Source of the DNA: Micromonospora ureilytica
GTDB lineage: Bacteria; Actinomycetota; Actinomycetes; Mycobacteriales; Micromonosporaceae
Direction: 5' to 3'
Assembly (NCBI RefSeq): GCF_015751765.1
Contig: NZ_JADOTX010000001.1
Span: 4,402,001-4,466,000 of the forward strand
Length of the DNA stretch: 64,000 nt
The notes beneath the pieces were generated by a model that was given only the letters and a program-made list of their open reading frames with translations, searched no databases and had not been told where the DNA came from. The position numbers and the translations under genes were made by a program. Of the stretch, positions 34,650 through 44,107 are shown one piece after another; the stretch's first letter is position 1, and every line of letters starts with the position of its first letter.

Positions 34650-36602
34650 TTAGCGGCGGGATTGGCGGGAGCGGAGGTAGTCGCTGACCACGTACTCGCC
34701 CAGGTCGTCGGTGTCCGGGGTGAACATGCGGCCCCGGCTGCGGCGGGCCACCGCGTCCACGAAGCGCCGCAGGCCCGGGTCGTCACCGAGCATGAACAGG
34801 TTGAGCGTGGCGCCGTAGCGGCTCAGCCGGTCCACCTCGCGGACCGTCGCCTCGATCGTCTCCGGCAGCGGCGGCCAGTGGAACAGCGCCTCCCCGTCGT
34901 CCGGGTCCAGGTGGGCGGTCGGCTCGCCGTCGGTGACCACCAGCACGATCGGCTCGGCGTCCGGGTGTCGGCGCAGGTGCCGGCCCGCCAACCGCAGCGC
35001 GTGCTGGAGGTTGGTGCCCTGCTCCATGTCCGGCTCCACGGCCGCCAACTCCCGCTGGGTGAGCGTCATCGCCTCCCGACCGAAGCCCACGATCTGCAGG
35101 GCGTCCTGCGGGAAGCGCGTCTCCATCAGGTGCGCCAGCGCCATCGCCGTCTGCTTCATCGGCCCCCAACGACCCTGCGAGATCATCGAGTACGACAGGT
35201 CGACGCAGAGCACCACAGCGGCCGAGGCCCGTTTCTCGGTCTCCACCACCTCGAAGTCGTCCACCGCGAGCTGCACGGGAACCGTCGGCCCGGCCCGACT
35301 GACCGCCCGGGTCAGCGTCCGGACCACGTCCAACGGTTGCTCATCGCCGTACTGCCAGGGCCTGGACGCGCCGCTGACCTCGCCCGCCGCACCGGCCGAG
35401 CGGAGGTCGTGCTGGCCACGCGGCCCGGCCGTCAGATCGGCGAATACCCGTCGCAGCGCGGTCCCACCGAGCCGGCGCAGCGCCTTCGGGCTCAGCGTGA
35501 GCCCCTCCGCGTCCCGGCTCACCCAACCCTGGCGGCGCAGCTCCCGCTCCAGATCGCGCAGTCGGCGCACGTCGTCGGCCGCGTCCCGGCCCAGCGTGCG
35601 CGCCACCGCGTCGACGTCCACGTCGTCGAGGGTCGCCCCCGGGTGTTCCTGGTCGAGCTGGTCCAGCAGGTCGTCCAGTTCGCCGATCTCACCCAACGCG
35701 CCGGCCGCGTCGGCGTAGTCCAACGGCTGGTCGCCGCGGACCCGCTCGCCGCGCCCCCAGCGCAGATCGGGTCGCAGCGCCCGCAGGTTCGCGTCGAGCG
35801 CGGACATCTCGCCCGCGAGGCGGTCACCGAGCGACTGCTGCATGAGCCCGGCCAGTTCGGCGCGTTGCCGGTCGGAGAGCGAGTTCATCAGCCGCTCACC
35901 GGCCGCCGCTCGGCGGGCCAGCACGTCGATCAACTCGTCGACGGTCTCCGGCTTCTCCGGGAAGAAGTCGCCGTGTCGGCGCATGAACTCGGCGAACACG
36001 TCGGTGGTGTCCTCCGCGCGACCGTGCCGGGCCAGCAGGTCGTTCAGGTCGCCCATCATCTCGGCGAGCCGCTGCTGGGCGGCCGGGTCGGCGGAGGCGC
36101 GCACCGCGTCGCGCAGGCCGGCGAAACGCTGACCGAGCACGTCGTCGCGGAGTTGGTCGAGGATCTGCTGGTACGAACGGCGGGCGTCGTCGCTGGCCCA
36201 CTGGTAGCCAGACAGCTCCTCCACCGCCCGCGCGGTCGAGCGGGGCAGATTGTCCAGCACCGCCTCGGCGAACCGCGCGGCGTCGTCGTCGCGACCCCGC
36301 AGCTCGTCCCGCTCGGCGGCGAGGGCCTGGTCGAGGAGGGCCTGGGCCCTGGTCACGGCACCGTCCAGGTCACCCCTGCGCATCGCCTCCCGGCGCAGCC
36401 GCCGGGCCCGGGCGGCCAGGTCGTCCAGGCCACCCCGTCCCTGCGGGCCACGGCGCAACAGGTCGCGCAGCGCCTCCCGCAGGCTGCCGCCGGCCAGCAC
36501 CTCGGCACCGACCGCGTCCACCGCCTCGCGCACGTCGTACGGGGGTGCGAGCGGGTCGGGCCCGCCGTTCCACTGCCCGTAACGGAACCGGTTGCCGGCC
36601 AC
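34650..36602 (-). CDS. VWA-domain protein partnered with a MoxR-type ATPase
   Basis: 650 residues. The first ~430 are acidic helices with repeated Leu/Arg/Asp patterns (DDAARFAEAVLDNLP; LNDLLARHGRAEDTTDVFAEF). The C-terminal ~200 residues are a von Willebrand A domain with an intact MIDAS (VVLCVDLSYSMISQGRWG, D-x-S-x-S; VLVVTDGEPTAHL). MoxR/VWA pairs work as AAA+ chaperone systems that insert cofactors or mature protein complexes. GTG start two bases after the ATPase stop, hence coupled. Confidence 0.85.
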   Translation of the reverse strand: MAGNRFRYGQWNGGPDPLAPPYDVREAVDAVGAEVLAGGSLREALRDLLRRGPQGRGGLDDLAARARRLRREAMRRGDLDGAVTRAQALLDQALAAERDELRGRDDDAARFAEAVLDNLPRSTARAVEELSGYQWASDDARRSYQQILDQLRDDVLGQRFAGLRDAVRASADPAAQQRLAEMMGDLNDLLARHGRAEDTTDVFAEFMRRHGDFFPEKPETVDELIDVLARRAAAGERLMNSLSDRQRAELAGLMQQSLGDRLAGEMSALDANLRALRPDLRWGRGERVRGDQPLDYADAAGALGEIGELDDLLDQLDQEHPGATLDDVDVDAVARTLGRDAADDVRRLRDLERELRRQGWVSRDAEGLTLSPKALRRLGGTALRRVFADLTAGPRGQHDLRSAGAAGEVSGASRPWQYGDEQPLDVVRTLTRAVSRAGPTVPVQLAVDDFEVVETEKRASAAVVLCVDLSYSMISQGRWGPMKQTAMALAHLMETRFPQDALQIVGFGREAMTLTQRELAAVEPDMEQGTNLQHALRLAGRHLRRHPDAEPIVLVVTDGEPTAHLDPDDGEALFHWPPLPETIEATVREVDRLSRYGATLNLFMLGDDPGLRRFVDAVARRSRGRMFTPDTDDLGEYVVSDYLRSRQSRR

Positions 36603-36604
36603 TG

Positions 36605-38065
36605 TCAGCCCCGGCCGCCGTAGACGGTGCGCCCCGAGTCGGTGACGTCCTTGCCGAGCCGGCGGGTCAGGTGCAGCCCTTCCAGCACGAACTCGACGGC
36701 GGCGGCAGCCTCCTCCGAGGTCGGCGCGTCGCCCAGGTCGAGCCGGTCCAGGACCTTCGCCAACCCGGGTACGGTGCCGACCTGGCGCAGCAACTCGGTG
36801 GCGCTGACCAACTCGCCGGTCTCGATCGCGGCGCCGTCCTCGACCAAGGCGGTGAACCCGGACAGGTCCAGCCCGGCGAGGTGGGCCCGGAACGTCTCGG
36901 CGGTCGCGGTGCGCAGCAGATGCGCGAGGATCTCGGTCTCCCGGCCCTCCTCGCCGCTCTCGAACTCGACCTTGCCGCGCAGCGTGCTGGTCACCGACAC
37001 CGCGTCACCGACGCGGGCAACGGCGGCCTCGGGGCGCCCCTCCGGGGTGTCGGAGGCGGCGAGCAGGCCGGCGCGACGCAGCGCGGCACCGGCGACCGTT
37101 TCGGCGGCGGCGATGGCGAATCGGGCGGAGACACCGGAGCGCGGGTCCACCGACGGCGACTCCCGGACGGCGCGGGCGAAGCGGGCCAACACCTCCAGCA
37201 CGTGCTCCGGCACCTCGGCGACCAGGTCGGCCTCCTGGCGGATCAGCGCCAGCTCCAACTCCAGGTCGACCGGGTAGTGGGTACGGATCTCCGCGCCGAA
37301 CCGGTCCTTGAGGGGGGTGATGATCCGGCCCCGGTTGGTGTAGTCCTCCGGGTTGGCGCTGGCCACCAGGAGCAGGTCCAGCGGCAGGCGCAGCTGGTAG
37401 CCGCGAACCTGGATGTCCCGCTCCTCCAGCACGTTCAGCAGCGCCACCTGGATGCGTTCGGCCAGGTCGGGCAGCTCGTTGACGGCGAAGATGCCCCGGT
37501 TGGTGCGGGGCACCAACCCGAAGTGGATGGTTTCCGGGTCGCCGAGGGTACGACCCTGGGCGATGCGGATCGGGTCGACGTCACCGATCAGGTCGCCGAC
37601 GCTGGTGTCCGGGGTGGCCAACTTCTCGCCGTACCGCATCGAGCGGTGCAGCCAACCGATCGGCAGCTCGTCGCCGGCCTCGGCGACCTGGGCGCGGGAC
37701 GCCGGGGTGAGCGGGTGCATCGGGTGCTCGTTGAGCACCGAGCCGGGCAGAACCGGGGTCCACTCGTCGAGCAACGCGCCCAGCGAGCGGATCAGCCGGG
37801 TCTTGCCCTGGCCTCGCTCGCCGAGCAGCACCATGTCGTGCCCGGCGAGCAGGGCCCGCTCGACCTCGGGCAGCACGCTGTCGTCGTAGCCGACGATGCC
37901 GGGGAAACGGGTCTCGCCGGAGCGCATCCGGGCGAGGAGGTTGTCGCGGAGTTCCTGCTTGACGGTGCGGTACTGGTGACCGGCCGCCCGTAGCGCGCCG
38001 AGCGTGCCGGGCAGGTCGGCCGGTGGAACCGGGATTACCGGGGTAGGCGCAGTCACCCGACCCAC
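36605..38065 (-). CDS. MoxR/magnesium-chelatase-type AAA+ ATPase
   Basis: 486 residues. Walker A LLGERGQGKTR, a Walker B-like region FAVNELPDL, sensor LLLVASANPEDYTNRGRI, and an arginine-finger zone LKDRFGAEIRTHYPV. The helical lid continues to the C-terminus (EEAAAAVEFVLEGLHLTRRLGKD). The sequence is closest to ChlI/MoxR-like ATPases that act with a VWA protein. The target is unknown. It leads the operon with the VWA gene. GTG at 38065 or 38056. Confidence 0.85.
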   Translation of the reverse strand: MGRVTAPTPVIPVPPADLPGTLGALRAAGHQYRTVKQELRDNLLARMRSGETRFPGIVGYDDSVLPEVERALLAGHDMVLLGERGQGKTRLIRSLGALLDEWTPVLPGSVLNEHPMHPLTPASRAQVAEAGDELPIGWLHRSMRYGEKLATPDTSVGDLIGDVDPIRIAQGRTLGDPETIHFGLVPRTNRGIFAVNELPDLAERIQVALLNVLEERDIQVRGYQLRLPLDLLLVASANPEDYTNRGRIITPLKDRFGAEIRTHYPVDLELELALIRQEADLVAEVPEHVLEVLARFARAVRESPSVDPRSGVSARFAIAAAETVAGAALRRAGLLAASDTPEGRPEAAVARVGDAVSVTSTLRGKVEFESGEEGRETEILAHLLRTATAETFRAHLAGLDLSGFTALVEDGAAIETGELVSATELLRQVGTVPGLAKVLDRLDLGDAPTSEEAAAAVEFVLEGLHLTRRLGKDVTDSGRTVYGGRG

Positions 38066-38122
38066 GCTAGCTCACATTCGCGGGGGCGCCCCGGGCATCG
38101 GGGGGCACCCCCGCCACCACCC

Positions 38123-39199
38123 TCAGCCCCGGTCGCACCGCTGGCAGGTGCCGCGGCGGCGCAGGTGGTACGCGTAGGTGGCCACGCCGAGCGCCACGCC
38201 CCACAGCGGCCAGAGCAGCATCGGCGCCCCGGTCAGGCTGAACCCGCCGGTCAGCTCCCAGAACTTCGGATTGCTGAGCAGCCCCAACGAGGCGGCGGTC
38301 ACGGAGATGGCGACCAGGCTGGCAGGGACCACGGCCAGCTTCACCGGCACCCGCCGACCGGCGAGCCCGAACATCCAGCCCGGGAACCGCTCGCCCCAGC
38401 GCTGCACCAGGCCGAGGGTGAGGATCGCGCCGACGGTGGCGAAGGCGGCCAGCCCGAACCCGGCCCAGACCAGCCCGGTGTCCTGCATCTCGGTCAGGAA
38501 CTCGCGGGAGATGCCGAGCGGGATGCCGGCCGCCCAGGCGAACCGGGTCACCGCGTACGTCAATGGGATGGCCGCGGCGATGCCGGCGGCCCACCGGCCC
38601 CAGCGGGTGGCGGCGGCCCGGGTGGTCCACCCCTGGGCGGTGTCGGCGCGGCCGCAGCCGACGCAGGCCCCGACGGTGCGGCGCTGCCAGGCGAGCACCG
38701 CCCCGGCCAACAGCAGCCCGCCGGCCAGCGCGGCGAAACGGCCGAACAGCGCCCAGTTGAAGACGTCGGAGTAGTCGACCGGCGGCCAACCGAACGGTGC
38801 CCCGACGATCAGTATCGGCAGGTAGCCGAGAATGACCAGCACTCGGACATCCGGCACGACCAGGACGAGCACGAAGGCCACCGCCCAGCCGTAGCCGGCG
38901 AGCAGCGCCCGCAGCGGGCCGGGTGGGCGCGCCGCCGGGCGGCTCATGGCCAGGGCGGCGACCGCGGCGGTGAGCAGTACACCGGCGAAGAGCGGGGTGG
39001 CCACCTCCACCGGCACCAGGCGCAGCAGGCTGACGTCGCCGCCGTGGGGGTCGTTCGGGCCGAACGGGTAGCCGGCGCCGGTGAGTGTGCCGAGCAGGGC
39101 GAGTACGCCCCACAGGCCCAACCACGCGGCGGCCAGTGGGGCGAGCCGGTCGGGCCAGCGGGAGTCGGTACGGGGTGGAGAGGCAGTGATCGTTGTCAT
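38123..39199 (-). CDS. Polytopic membrane protein with two Cys pairs
   Basis: 358 residues, about nine transmembrane helices (LAPLAAAWLGLWGVLALLG; LLAGYGWAVAFVLVLVVPDV; MLLWPLWGVALGVATYAYHL). Two C-x-x-C pairs face the same side: VGACVGCGRAD in the middle and GTCQRCDRG at the very C-terminus; they could bind zinc together. No family recognised. It is 77 bp downstream of the NarL-type response regulator and may be part of that transcript. Confidence 0.65.
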   Translation of the reverse strand: MTTITASPPRTDSRWPDRLAPLAAAWLGLWGVLALLGTLTGAGYPFGPNDPHGGDVSLLRLVPVEVATPLFAGVLLTAAVAALAMSRPAARPPGPLRALLAGYGWAVAFVLVLVVPDVRVLVILGYLPILIVGAPFGWPPVDYSDVFNWALFGRFAALAGGLLLAGAVLAWQRRTVGACVGCGRADTAQGWTTRAAATRWGRWAAGIAAAIPLTYAVTRFAWAAGIPLGISREFLTEMQDTGLVWAGFGLAAFATVGAILTLGLVQRWGERFPGWMFGLAGRRVPVKLAVVPASLVAISVTAASLGLLSNPKFWELTGGFSLTGAPMLLWPLWGVALGVATYAYHLRRRGTCQRCDRG

Positions 39200-39275
39200 G
39201 CTCTCAGCCTCGACGGACAGCCGCCGGATTCCCTCCCGGCCGCCGGTGAACCCGCTCCCCCGGTGGAGGGACCGT

Positions 39276-39926
39276 TCAGCCGGACGGGGTGACGAAGCCG
39301 GACTCGTAGGCGGCTATCACCGCTTGCGTACGGTCGCGGACGCCCAGCTTGGCCAGCACGTTGCCGACGTGCGTCTTGACCGTCTCCACCCCGACCACCA
39401 GGTGCGCGGCGATCTCCGGGTTGGACCGGCCGGTGGTCATCAACCGCAGCACCTCGGCCTCCCGTTCGGTGAGCCGGGCAGCACCCAACCGGTCGCCGCC
39501 CGTCGGCCCGTACGCCCCGACCAGCTGGCGGATCGCGGCCGGGAAGAGCAGCGACTCACCCGCCGCGACCACCCGGACCGCCTCCACCACCTCGGCGGGC
39601 CGGGCCCGTTTGAGCAGGAACCCGGAGGCGCCGGCGCGCAGCGCCTCGTAGACGTACTCGTCGTTGGCGAACGTGGTGACCACCAGCACCCGGGGCGGGT
39701 CGGCGGAGGTGGCCAGCAGGTGCCGGGTGGCCTGGATGCCGTCGATGCCGGGCATCCGCACGTCCATCAGCACCACATCGGGACGGTGCCGGGCGACCAG
39801 CGGCGGCACCTCGGCTCCGTCGGCGGCTTCGGCGAGCACGCGCAGGTCGGGTTGGGCGTCGATGATGGCCCGTAGCCCGATTCGGATCAGCTCGTCGTCG
39901 TCGACGATGAGCACGCCGGTGGTCAT
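39276..39926 (-). CDS. NarL/LuxR-type response regulator
   Basis: 216 residues. The receiver domain has the acidic pocket VLIVDDDELIRIGL and the phospho-acceptor Asp in DVVLMDVRMPGIDG. The C-terminal LuxR helix-turn-helix is LTEREAEVLRLMTTGRSNPE, then TVKTHVGNVLAKLGVRDR. ATG at 39926 has GAGGAG six bases upstream and overlaps the sensor kinase stop (ATGA). Confidence 0.9.
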   Translation of the reverse strand: MTTGVLIVDDDELIRIGLRAIIDAQPDLRVLAEAADGAEVPPLVARHRPDVVLMDVRMPGIDGIQATRHLLATSADPPRVLVVTTFANDEYVYEALRAGASGFLLKRARPAEVVEAVRVVAAGESLLFPAAIRQLVGAYGPTGGDRLGAARLTEREAEVLRLMTTGRSNPEIAAHLVVGVETVKTHVGNVLAKLGVRDRTQAVIAAYESGFVTPSG

Positions 39927-41167
39927 CGCGTCTCCTCGTAGGGCAGGCGGGCCCGGATCAGCCACCGGTCGCCGTCCGGGCCGACGGTGAGCCGGCCACC
40001 GAGCAGCAGCACCCGCTCCCGCATGCCGTCCAGTCCTCGACCGCCCCGCCCCAGCCGGGTCCGGTCCCTGTGGTTCACTGCGTTGACCAGCTCCAACTCC
40101 AGCGCGTCGGTGTGCAGGTCCAGGCGTACCGTCACCGGCCCGTGGCCGTGCCGGGCGGCGTTGGTCAGTCCTTCCTGGACGATCCGGTACCCCTCCCGGG
40201 AGACCACAGCGGGCACCCGTGCCGGGTCGCCGGCGCGATGCGCGTGCACGGCCAGGCCGGCCGCGCGAGCGTCGGTGACCAACCGGTCCAGGTCGGCGAG
40301 GGTACGCTGCGGCGCCACCACGGGCCGGTCGTGTCCGTTCTCCCGGAGCAGCCCGAGCACGTGGTCGAGGTCGTCCATCGCGTTGCGCCCGACGTCCTCG
40401 ATGGCGGTGAGCGCCCGCCGGACGAACTCCGGGTCGGTGTCGAGGACCTCGCGGGCGGCCCCGGCCTGGAGGGTGGCCACTGTCAGCGCGTGACCGACCG
40501 AGTCGTGCAGCTCCCGGGCCAGCCGGTTGCGTTCGGCGAGCCGGGTGGCGCGCGCTTCGAGGGCGGCGATCCGTTCCGCCTGGGCCGGGCCGAGCAGCAC
40601 CGGCGCCATGGACCCGGCGAGCGCGCCGAGCCCGGCGACTGCGTAGCCGAGGCCGACCAGCAGGAGCACCCCGGTCACTGTCAGCCAGCCGCTGTCCTGC
40701 CCGTCCAGTGGCCCGAACTGTTCCCGGCTGGTCAGCTCGGCGCCGATGCCGAACTGCTGGGCGATGAACGCCAGCGCCATCGGCAGGGCGCTGAACAGCG
40801 CGAGCATCACCAGCGCGCCGACGATGAGGTGGGTGGCGATCCAGAGCGCGCTGCGCAGCCGGGTCTCCCGGTCGCCGTGGTGGCCGGGCGCGGGGTCGGG
40901 CAGGTCGACACCGAGCAGAGCCCGGACGGCGGCGATCTCCAGAGCCCGGCTGCCGTCCAGCAGCAACGGGACGACGGCGATCAGCACCGCGATGACCAGC
41001 AGGACGTAGACCAGTGGGCGCGGGATCGCCGAGTCGGCGAGCAGTTGGGCGAAGGTCACCGCGAGGAGCCCGTACGGCAGCGCCAGCACGCCCCCGAGCA
41101 GCAGGAACACGCCGCGTCGCCAGGTGGTGCCGGCGACCAGCGGGGCCAGCGCCGCTCGGAGGGTCAC
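39923..41167 (-). CDS. Sensor histidine kinase, NarX/DesK-like (HisKA_3)
   Basis: 414 residues. Four to five transmembrane helices form the N-terminal half. The HisKA_3 box is RNRLARELHDSVGHALTVA with the phospho-acceptor His in ELHDSVGH. The ATPase part retains EGLTNAARHG (N box) and GRGGRGLDGMRERV (G box). The stimulus is unknown; the membrane-only sensor suggests envelope stress. Cotranscribed with the response regulator by four-base overlap. Confidence 0.9.
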   Translation of the reverse strand: MTLRAALAPLVAGTTWRRGVFLLLGGVLALPYGLLAVTFAQLLADSAIPRPLVYVLLVIAVLIAVVPLLLDGSRALEIAAVRALLGVDLPDPAPGHHGDRETRLRSALWIATHLIVGALVMLALFSALPMALAFIAQQFGIGAELTSREQFGPLDGQDSGWLTVTGVLLLVGLGYAVAGLGALAGSMAPVLLGPAQAERIAALEARATRLAERNRLARELHDSVGHALTVATLQAGAAREVLDTDPEFVRRALTAIEDVGRNAMDDLDHVLGLLRENGHDRPVVAPQRTLADLDRLVTDARAAGLAVHAHRAGDPARVPAVVSREGYRIVQEGLTNAARHGHGPVTVRLDLHTDALELELVNAVNHRDRTRLGRGGRGLDGMRERVLLLGGRLTVGPDGDRWLIRARLPYEETR

Positions 41168-41222
41168 CTCGCCATTCTGCTGCCGGGACCGGTCCCGGCG
41201 ACTCCCCCTCGTCGGGGAGATG

Positions 41223-41729
41223 TCAGCGGTGGTCGGCGACGTACTGCTGCGGGTCCTTGTCGCGGAACGGGAGGTTGCGGCCGTTCTTGTGTTCGCCGTA
41301 GAAGGTCAGCCAGCGTTGGCCCAGCTCGGCGCGGAGTTCGGTGCTGGCGTGCCGGCGGAAGTCGGGCAGCGCCTCGTCCTCCTCTTCGGCCAGGTGCTCG
41401 CTGTTCTCCCGGCGGGCCGTGCCGACCGCCTCCCACCACTGATCCGAGCCGACCGGGTGCAGCTTCGCCTCGGCGATGGCGTCGCGGATCTTGTTGTGGT
41501 CGCCGATCGCGTCGGCGGTCTCGTCCTCGCCGTCGTCGCCGTGCTTCACCAGGTGCGGGTAGAGGATCGCCTCCTCGGCCTCGGCGTGGATGTCCAGGTG
41601 CAGGGCGAGGGCGTCCCAGATGGCGAGCATCTCCTGCTCGTCGCGGGCGTCGTCGAGGCGGGCGAAGCCACGCCGGAAGGCGGCGTGGTCGTCCAGGATC
41701 AGCGCGGTGATGTCGTCCACTGTGCTCAC
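41223..41729 (-). CDS. Hemerythrin HHE-domain protein
   Basis: 168 residues. Metal ligands expected for a di-iron HHE bundle are present: ILDDHAAFRRGF, HLDIHAEAEEAILYPHL, IGDHNKIRDAI and NSEHLAEEEDEALPDF. A C-terminal WLTFYGEHKNGRNL tail is less typical. These proteins bind oxygen or NO or store iron; the role here is open. GTG at 41729 is used, 41720 being an alternative. Divergent from the aldo/keto reductase gene. Confidence 0.85.
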   Translation of the reverse strand: MSTVDDITALILDDHAAFRRGFARLDDARDEQEMLAIWDALALHLDIHAEAEEAILYPHLVKHGDDGEDETADAIGDHNKIRDAIAEAKLHPVGSDQWWEAVGTARRENSEHLAEEEDEALPDFRRHASTELRAELGQRWLTFYGEHKNGRNLPFRDKDPQQYVADHR

Positions 41730-41832
41730 TTTCCGTTGGCCGGCGAGCCGGGCACGCGGCATTGCGTCGAAACTACCCCGATGTCCCGGTTTCCACGCCC
41801 GATCCCCGCTACGCTGGGCCGGAGCTAGGCTC

Positions 41833-42828
41833 ATGATCGTGACCTACCTCGCCGCGGATGACCGCTACGACACCATGACCTACCGGCGCAGCGGACGCAG
41901 TGGCCTGCGGCTGCCCGCCGTCTCGCTCGGCCTGTGGCACAACTTCGGCCCGGACCGCCCGTTCGAACGGCAGCGCGACATCGTGCGCCGCGCCTTCGAC
42001 CTGGGTGTCACCCACTTCGACCTGGCCAACAACTATGGCCCGCCGCCCGGTTCGGCGGAGGAGAACTTCGGCCGGATGCTCGCCACCGACCTGAAGCCGT
42101 ACCGGGACGAGCTGGTGATCTCCAGCAAGGCCGGGTACCTGATGTGGCCCGGCCCGTACGGCGAGTGGGGCTCGCGTAAGAACCTGATCTCGTCGCTGGA
42201 CCAGTCGCTGGGCCGGATGGGGCTGGACTACGTCGACATCTTCTACTCGCACCGGTTCGATCCGGACACCCCGCTCGAGGAGACGATGGGGGCGCTCGAC
42301 GCCATCGTCCGCTCCGGCAAGGCCCTCTACGTCGGCGTCTCGAACTACAACTCGGAGCAGACCACGCGGGCCGCCGCGATCCTGCGTGAGCTGGGTACGC
42401 CGCTGCTGATCAACCAGCCGTCGTACTCGATGCTCAACCGCTGGACCGAGTCCGACGGCCTGCTCGACACGCTGGAGCAGGTCGGCGCGGGCTGCATCGC
42501 GTACAGCCCGTTGGCCCAGGGCCTGCTGACCGACCGCTACCTGGGTGGCATCCCGGCCGATTCGCGGGTTCGCACAAGCGTCTTCCTCAACGAGAGCGAC
42601 CTCAGCGAGGAGAAGATGGCAACGATCCGTGGCCTCGGCGCTGTCGCCGAGCGGCGTGGCCAGTCGCTGGCCCAACTCGCGTTGGCCTGGGCGCTGCGTG
42701 ACCCGCGGATGACCAGCCTGATCATCGGCGCGAGCAGCGTCGAGCAGTTGGAGACGAACATCGCCGCCCTGGACAACCTCGACTTCACGGCCGACGAGTT
42801 GGCCGAGATCGAGCGCCACCTCGGCTGA
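41833..42828 (+). CDS. Aldo/keto reductase, YghZ-like
   Basis: 331 residues. The catalytic tetrad region is intact: GVTHFDLANNYG (Asp, Tyr), VISSKAGYLMWPGPYG (Lys) and FYSHRFDPDTPLEET (His). LIIGASSVEQLETNIAAL binds NADPH. The insertion and the overall length match YghZ/L-glyceraldehyde-3-phosphate reductases that remove reactive carbonyls. ATG preceded by GGAG. Confidence 0.9.
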   Translation: MIVTYLAADDRYDTMTYRRSGRSGLRLPAVSLGLWHNFGPDRPFERQRDIVRRAFDLGVTHFDLANNYGPPPGSAEENFGRMLATDLKPYRDELVISSKAGYLMWPGPYGEWGSRKNLISSLDQSLGRMGLDYVDIFYSHRFDPDTPLEETMGALDAIVRSGKALYVGVSNYNSEQTTRAAAILRELGTPLLINQPSYSMLNRWTESDGLLDTLEQVGAGCIAYSPLAQGLLTDRYLGGIPADSRVRTSVFLNESDLSEEKMATIRGLGAVAERRGQSLAQLALAWALRDPRMTSLIIGASSVEQLETNIAALDNLDFTADELAEIERHLG

Positions 42829-42855
42829 ACACCTCCGGGTCCCGGGCGGGTCGGG

Positions 42856-43782
42856 TCACCAGATCCGGCGCCGCCCGGCCCGGTGGTTGCGGACCTCGCA
42901 CTGCCGGCCCACCGGTGCGGCGGCGCTGCGGCGTCGCCGTCCGGCACCGATCAGCAGCGCGAGGACCAGCACGGCAGCGGCGCCGGCCAGCACCGGCCAC
43001 CGGCCGCGGAGGTCGGTCACCGACGCCACCGGCACGCCGGGATCGGCCGCCGCGGCCACCGCCGACCCGGTGGCGGCCGGCGAACTCGCGGCGGTACGCG
43101 GCGCGCTCTTCGTCGCGGCGGCCTTCGACGGGGTGGCTTTCGACGGGGTGGCGGCGGCCTTGGCAACACGGAACACCACGTCCGAGCAGGAGTAGTAGGT
43201 GTCCGGGGTGTTGGAGTTCTGCCAGATCGTGTAGATCAGGTGTCGGCCGCTGCGGCCCGCCGGCAGCCGACCCGCCAACTGGTACGCCCCGGCGCGCACC
43301 GGCGGGTCGGTCCGGGTCAGGAACGGACGCGACTCCAGATCCGCCCAGGTCAGCTTCTTGCGCGGGTCGTAGTCGGGAGTGGTCACGTAGAGCCGGAAGG
43401 TGCCCCGGTGCTCGATGGTGGTCCGGTACCGGAAGGTGAACTTCGCGTCGGTGGTCAGCTCGGTGCTCGGCCAGTCGGTGCGGGGCAGGTCCAATCCTCG
43501 GTACGCGGACAGCCCGCCGCTGCACAGTTCACCGTCCGGGATCCGTTCCCGGTCTCGCCCGTTGATCGCGGCGACGCGTACGTTGTCCCATTCCCGGACG
43601 GCGGCGCCCGCTTCGACAGCGGCCCGGCAGGCGGCGGTGGCCGCGTACCGGCCCTCGGGGCCGCAGGCCGCCGCGCGACTGACCGGGTCGGTCGGGGCGC
43701 CGTGCGCGGCGGCGGGTGTGGCGGCCAGCGGCACTGTCGCGGCAGCGACCAGCACCGTGGCGAGGAGCCGGCGTACGGGCAT
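42856..43782 (-). CDS. AA10 lytic polysaccharide monooxygenase with C-terminal membrane anchor
   Basis: 308 residues. A signal peptide ends ATPAAA before HGAPTDPVSR, so the mature protein starts with the histidine that forms half of the copper brace. CGPEGRYAATAACRAA, FTFRYRTTIEHRGTFRLYVTT and HLIYTIWQNSNTPDTYYSCSDVVF are AA10 motifs. A ~50-residue Ala/Thr/Ser linker and a transmembrane helix (WPVLAGAAAVLVLALLIGAG) with a basic tail follow. Such enzymes cleave chitin or cellulose oxidatively; membrane anchoring is less common. GGAGG lies eight bases before the ATG. Confidence 0.85.
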   Translation of the reverse strand: MPVRRLLATVLVAAATVPLAATPAAAHGAPTDPVSRAAACGPEGRYAATAACRAAVEAGAAVREWDNVRVAAINGRDRERIPDGELCSGGLSAYRGLDLPRTDWPSTELTTDAKFTFRYRTTIEHRGTFRLYVTTPDYDPRKKLTWADLESRPFLTRTDPPVRAGAYQLAGRLPAGRSGRHLIYTIWQNSNTPDTYYSCSDVVFRVAKAAATPSKATPSKAAATKSAPRTAASSPAATGSAVAAAADPGVPVASVTDLRGRWPVLAGAAAVLVLALLIGAGRRRRSAAAPVGRQCEVRNHRAGRRRIW

Positions 43783-43906
43783 GAGGATGACCTCCGCCCA
43801 GTGGTACGGCTGAGAGGCGGCAAAGGTTCGACGCTGACCGGCCGGGAATCCTGCGGGTGGGTGTGGCGTTTCGATACTCGGAACCGCTGAGACCGAGGAG
43901 GCAGAC

Positions 43907-44029
43907 ATGAAGGTACGTAGCTCGTTGCGTGCGCTGAAGCAGAAGCCGGGTTCGGTGGTGGTCCGCCGTCGTGGCCGGGTGGTCGTGGTCAACCGCGCCA
44001 ACCCGCAGTGGAAGAGCCGCCAGGGCTGA
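43907..44029 (+). CDS. rpmJ: Ribosomal protein bL36, zinc-independent paralogue
   Basis: 40 residues: [20 protein letters not shown] then [20 protein letters not shown]. It is the YkgO-type bL36 lacking the C-x-x-C...C-x4-H zinc site of the housekeeping copy. Such paralogues replace the zinc form during zinc limitation and are usually Zur-repressed; no Zur box could be confirmed in the 124 bp upstream. GAGGAG lies six bases before the ATG. Confidence 0.9.
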   Translation: MKVRSSLRALKQKPGSVVVRRRGRVVVVNRANPQWKSRQG

Positions 44030-44060
44030 CCCCCGCCCGTACCGGACATATAGTCGACAA

Positions 44061-44091
44061 CCGCCCTGACCGGGTCTTCCGGTCAGGGCGG
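44061..44091. terminator. Bidirectional hairpin terminator
   Basis: CCGCCCTGACCGG (44061-44073) pairs perfectly with 44079-44091 across a five-base loop. It sits between the convergent bL36 gene and the acyl ligase gene and marks the left border of the biosynthetic-type cluster. Confidence 0.8.
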
Positions 44092-44107
44092 TTGGCATGT
44101 GCGCCCG

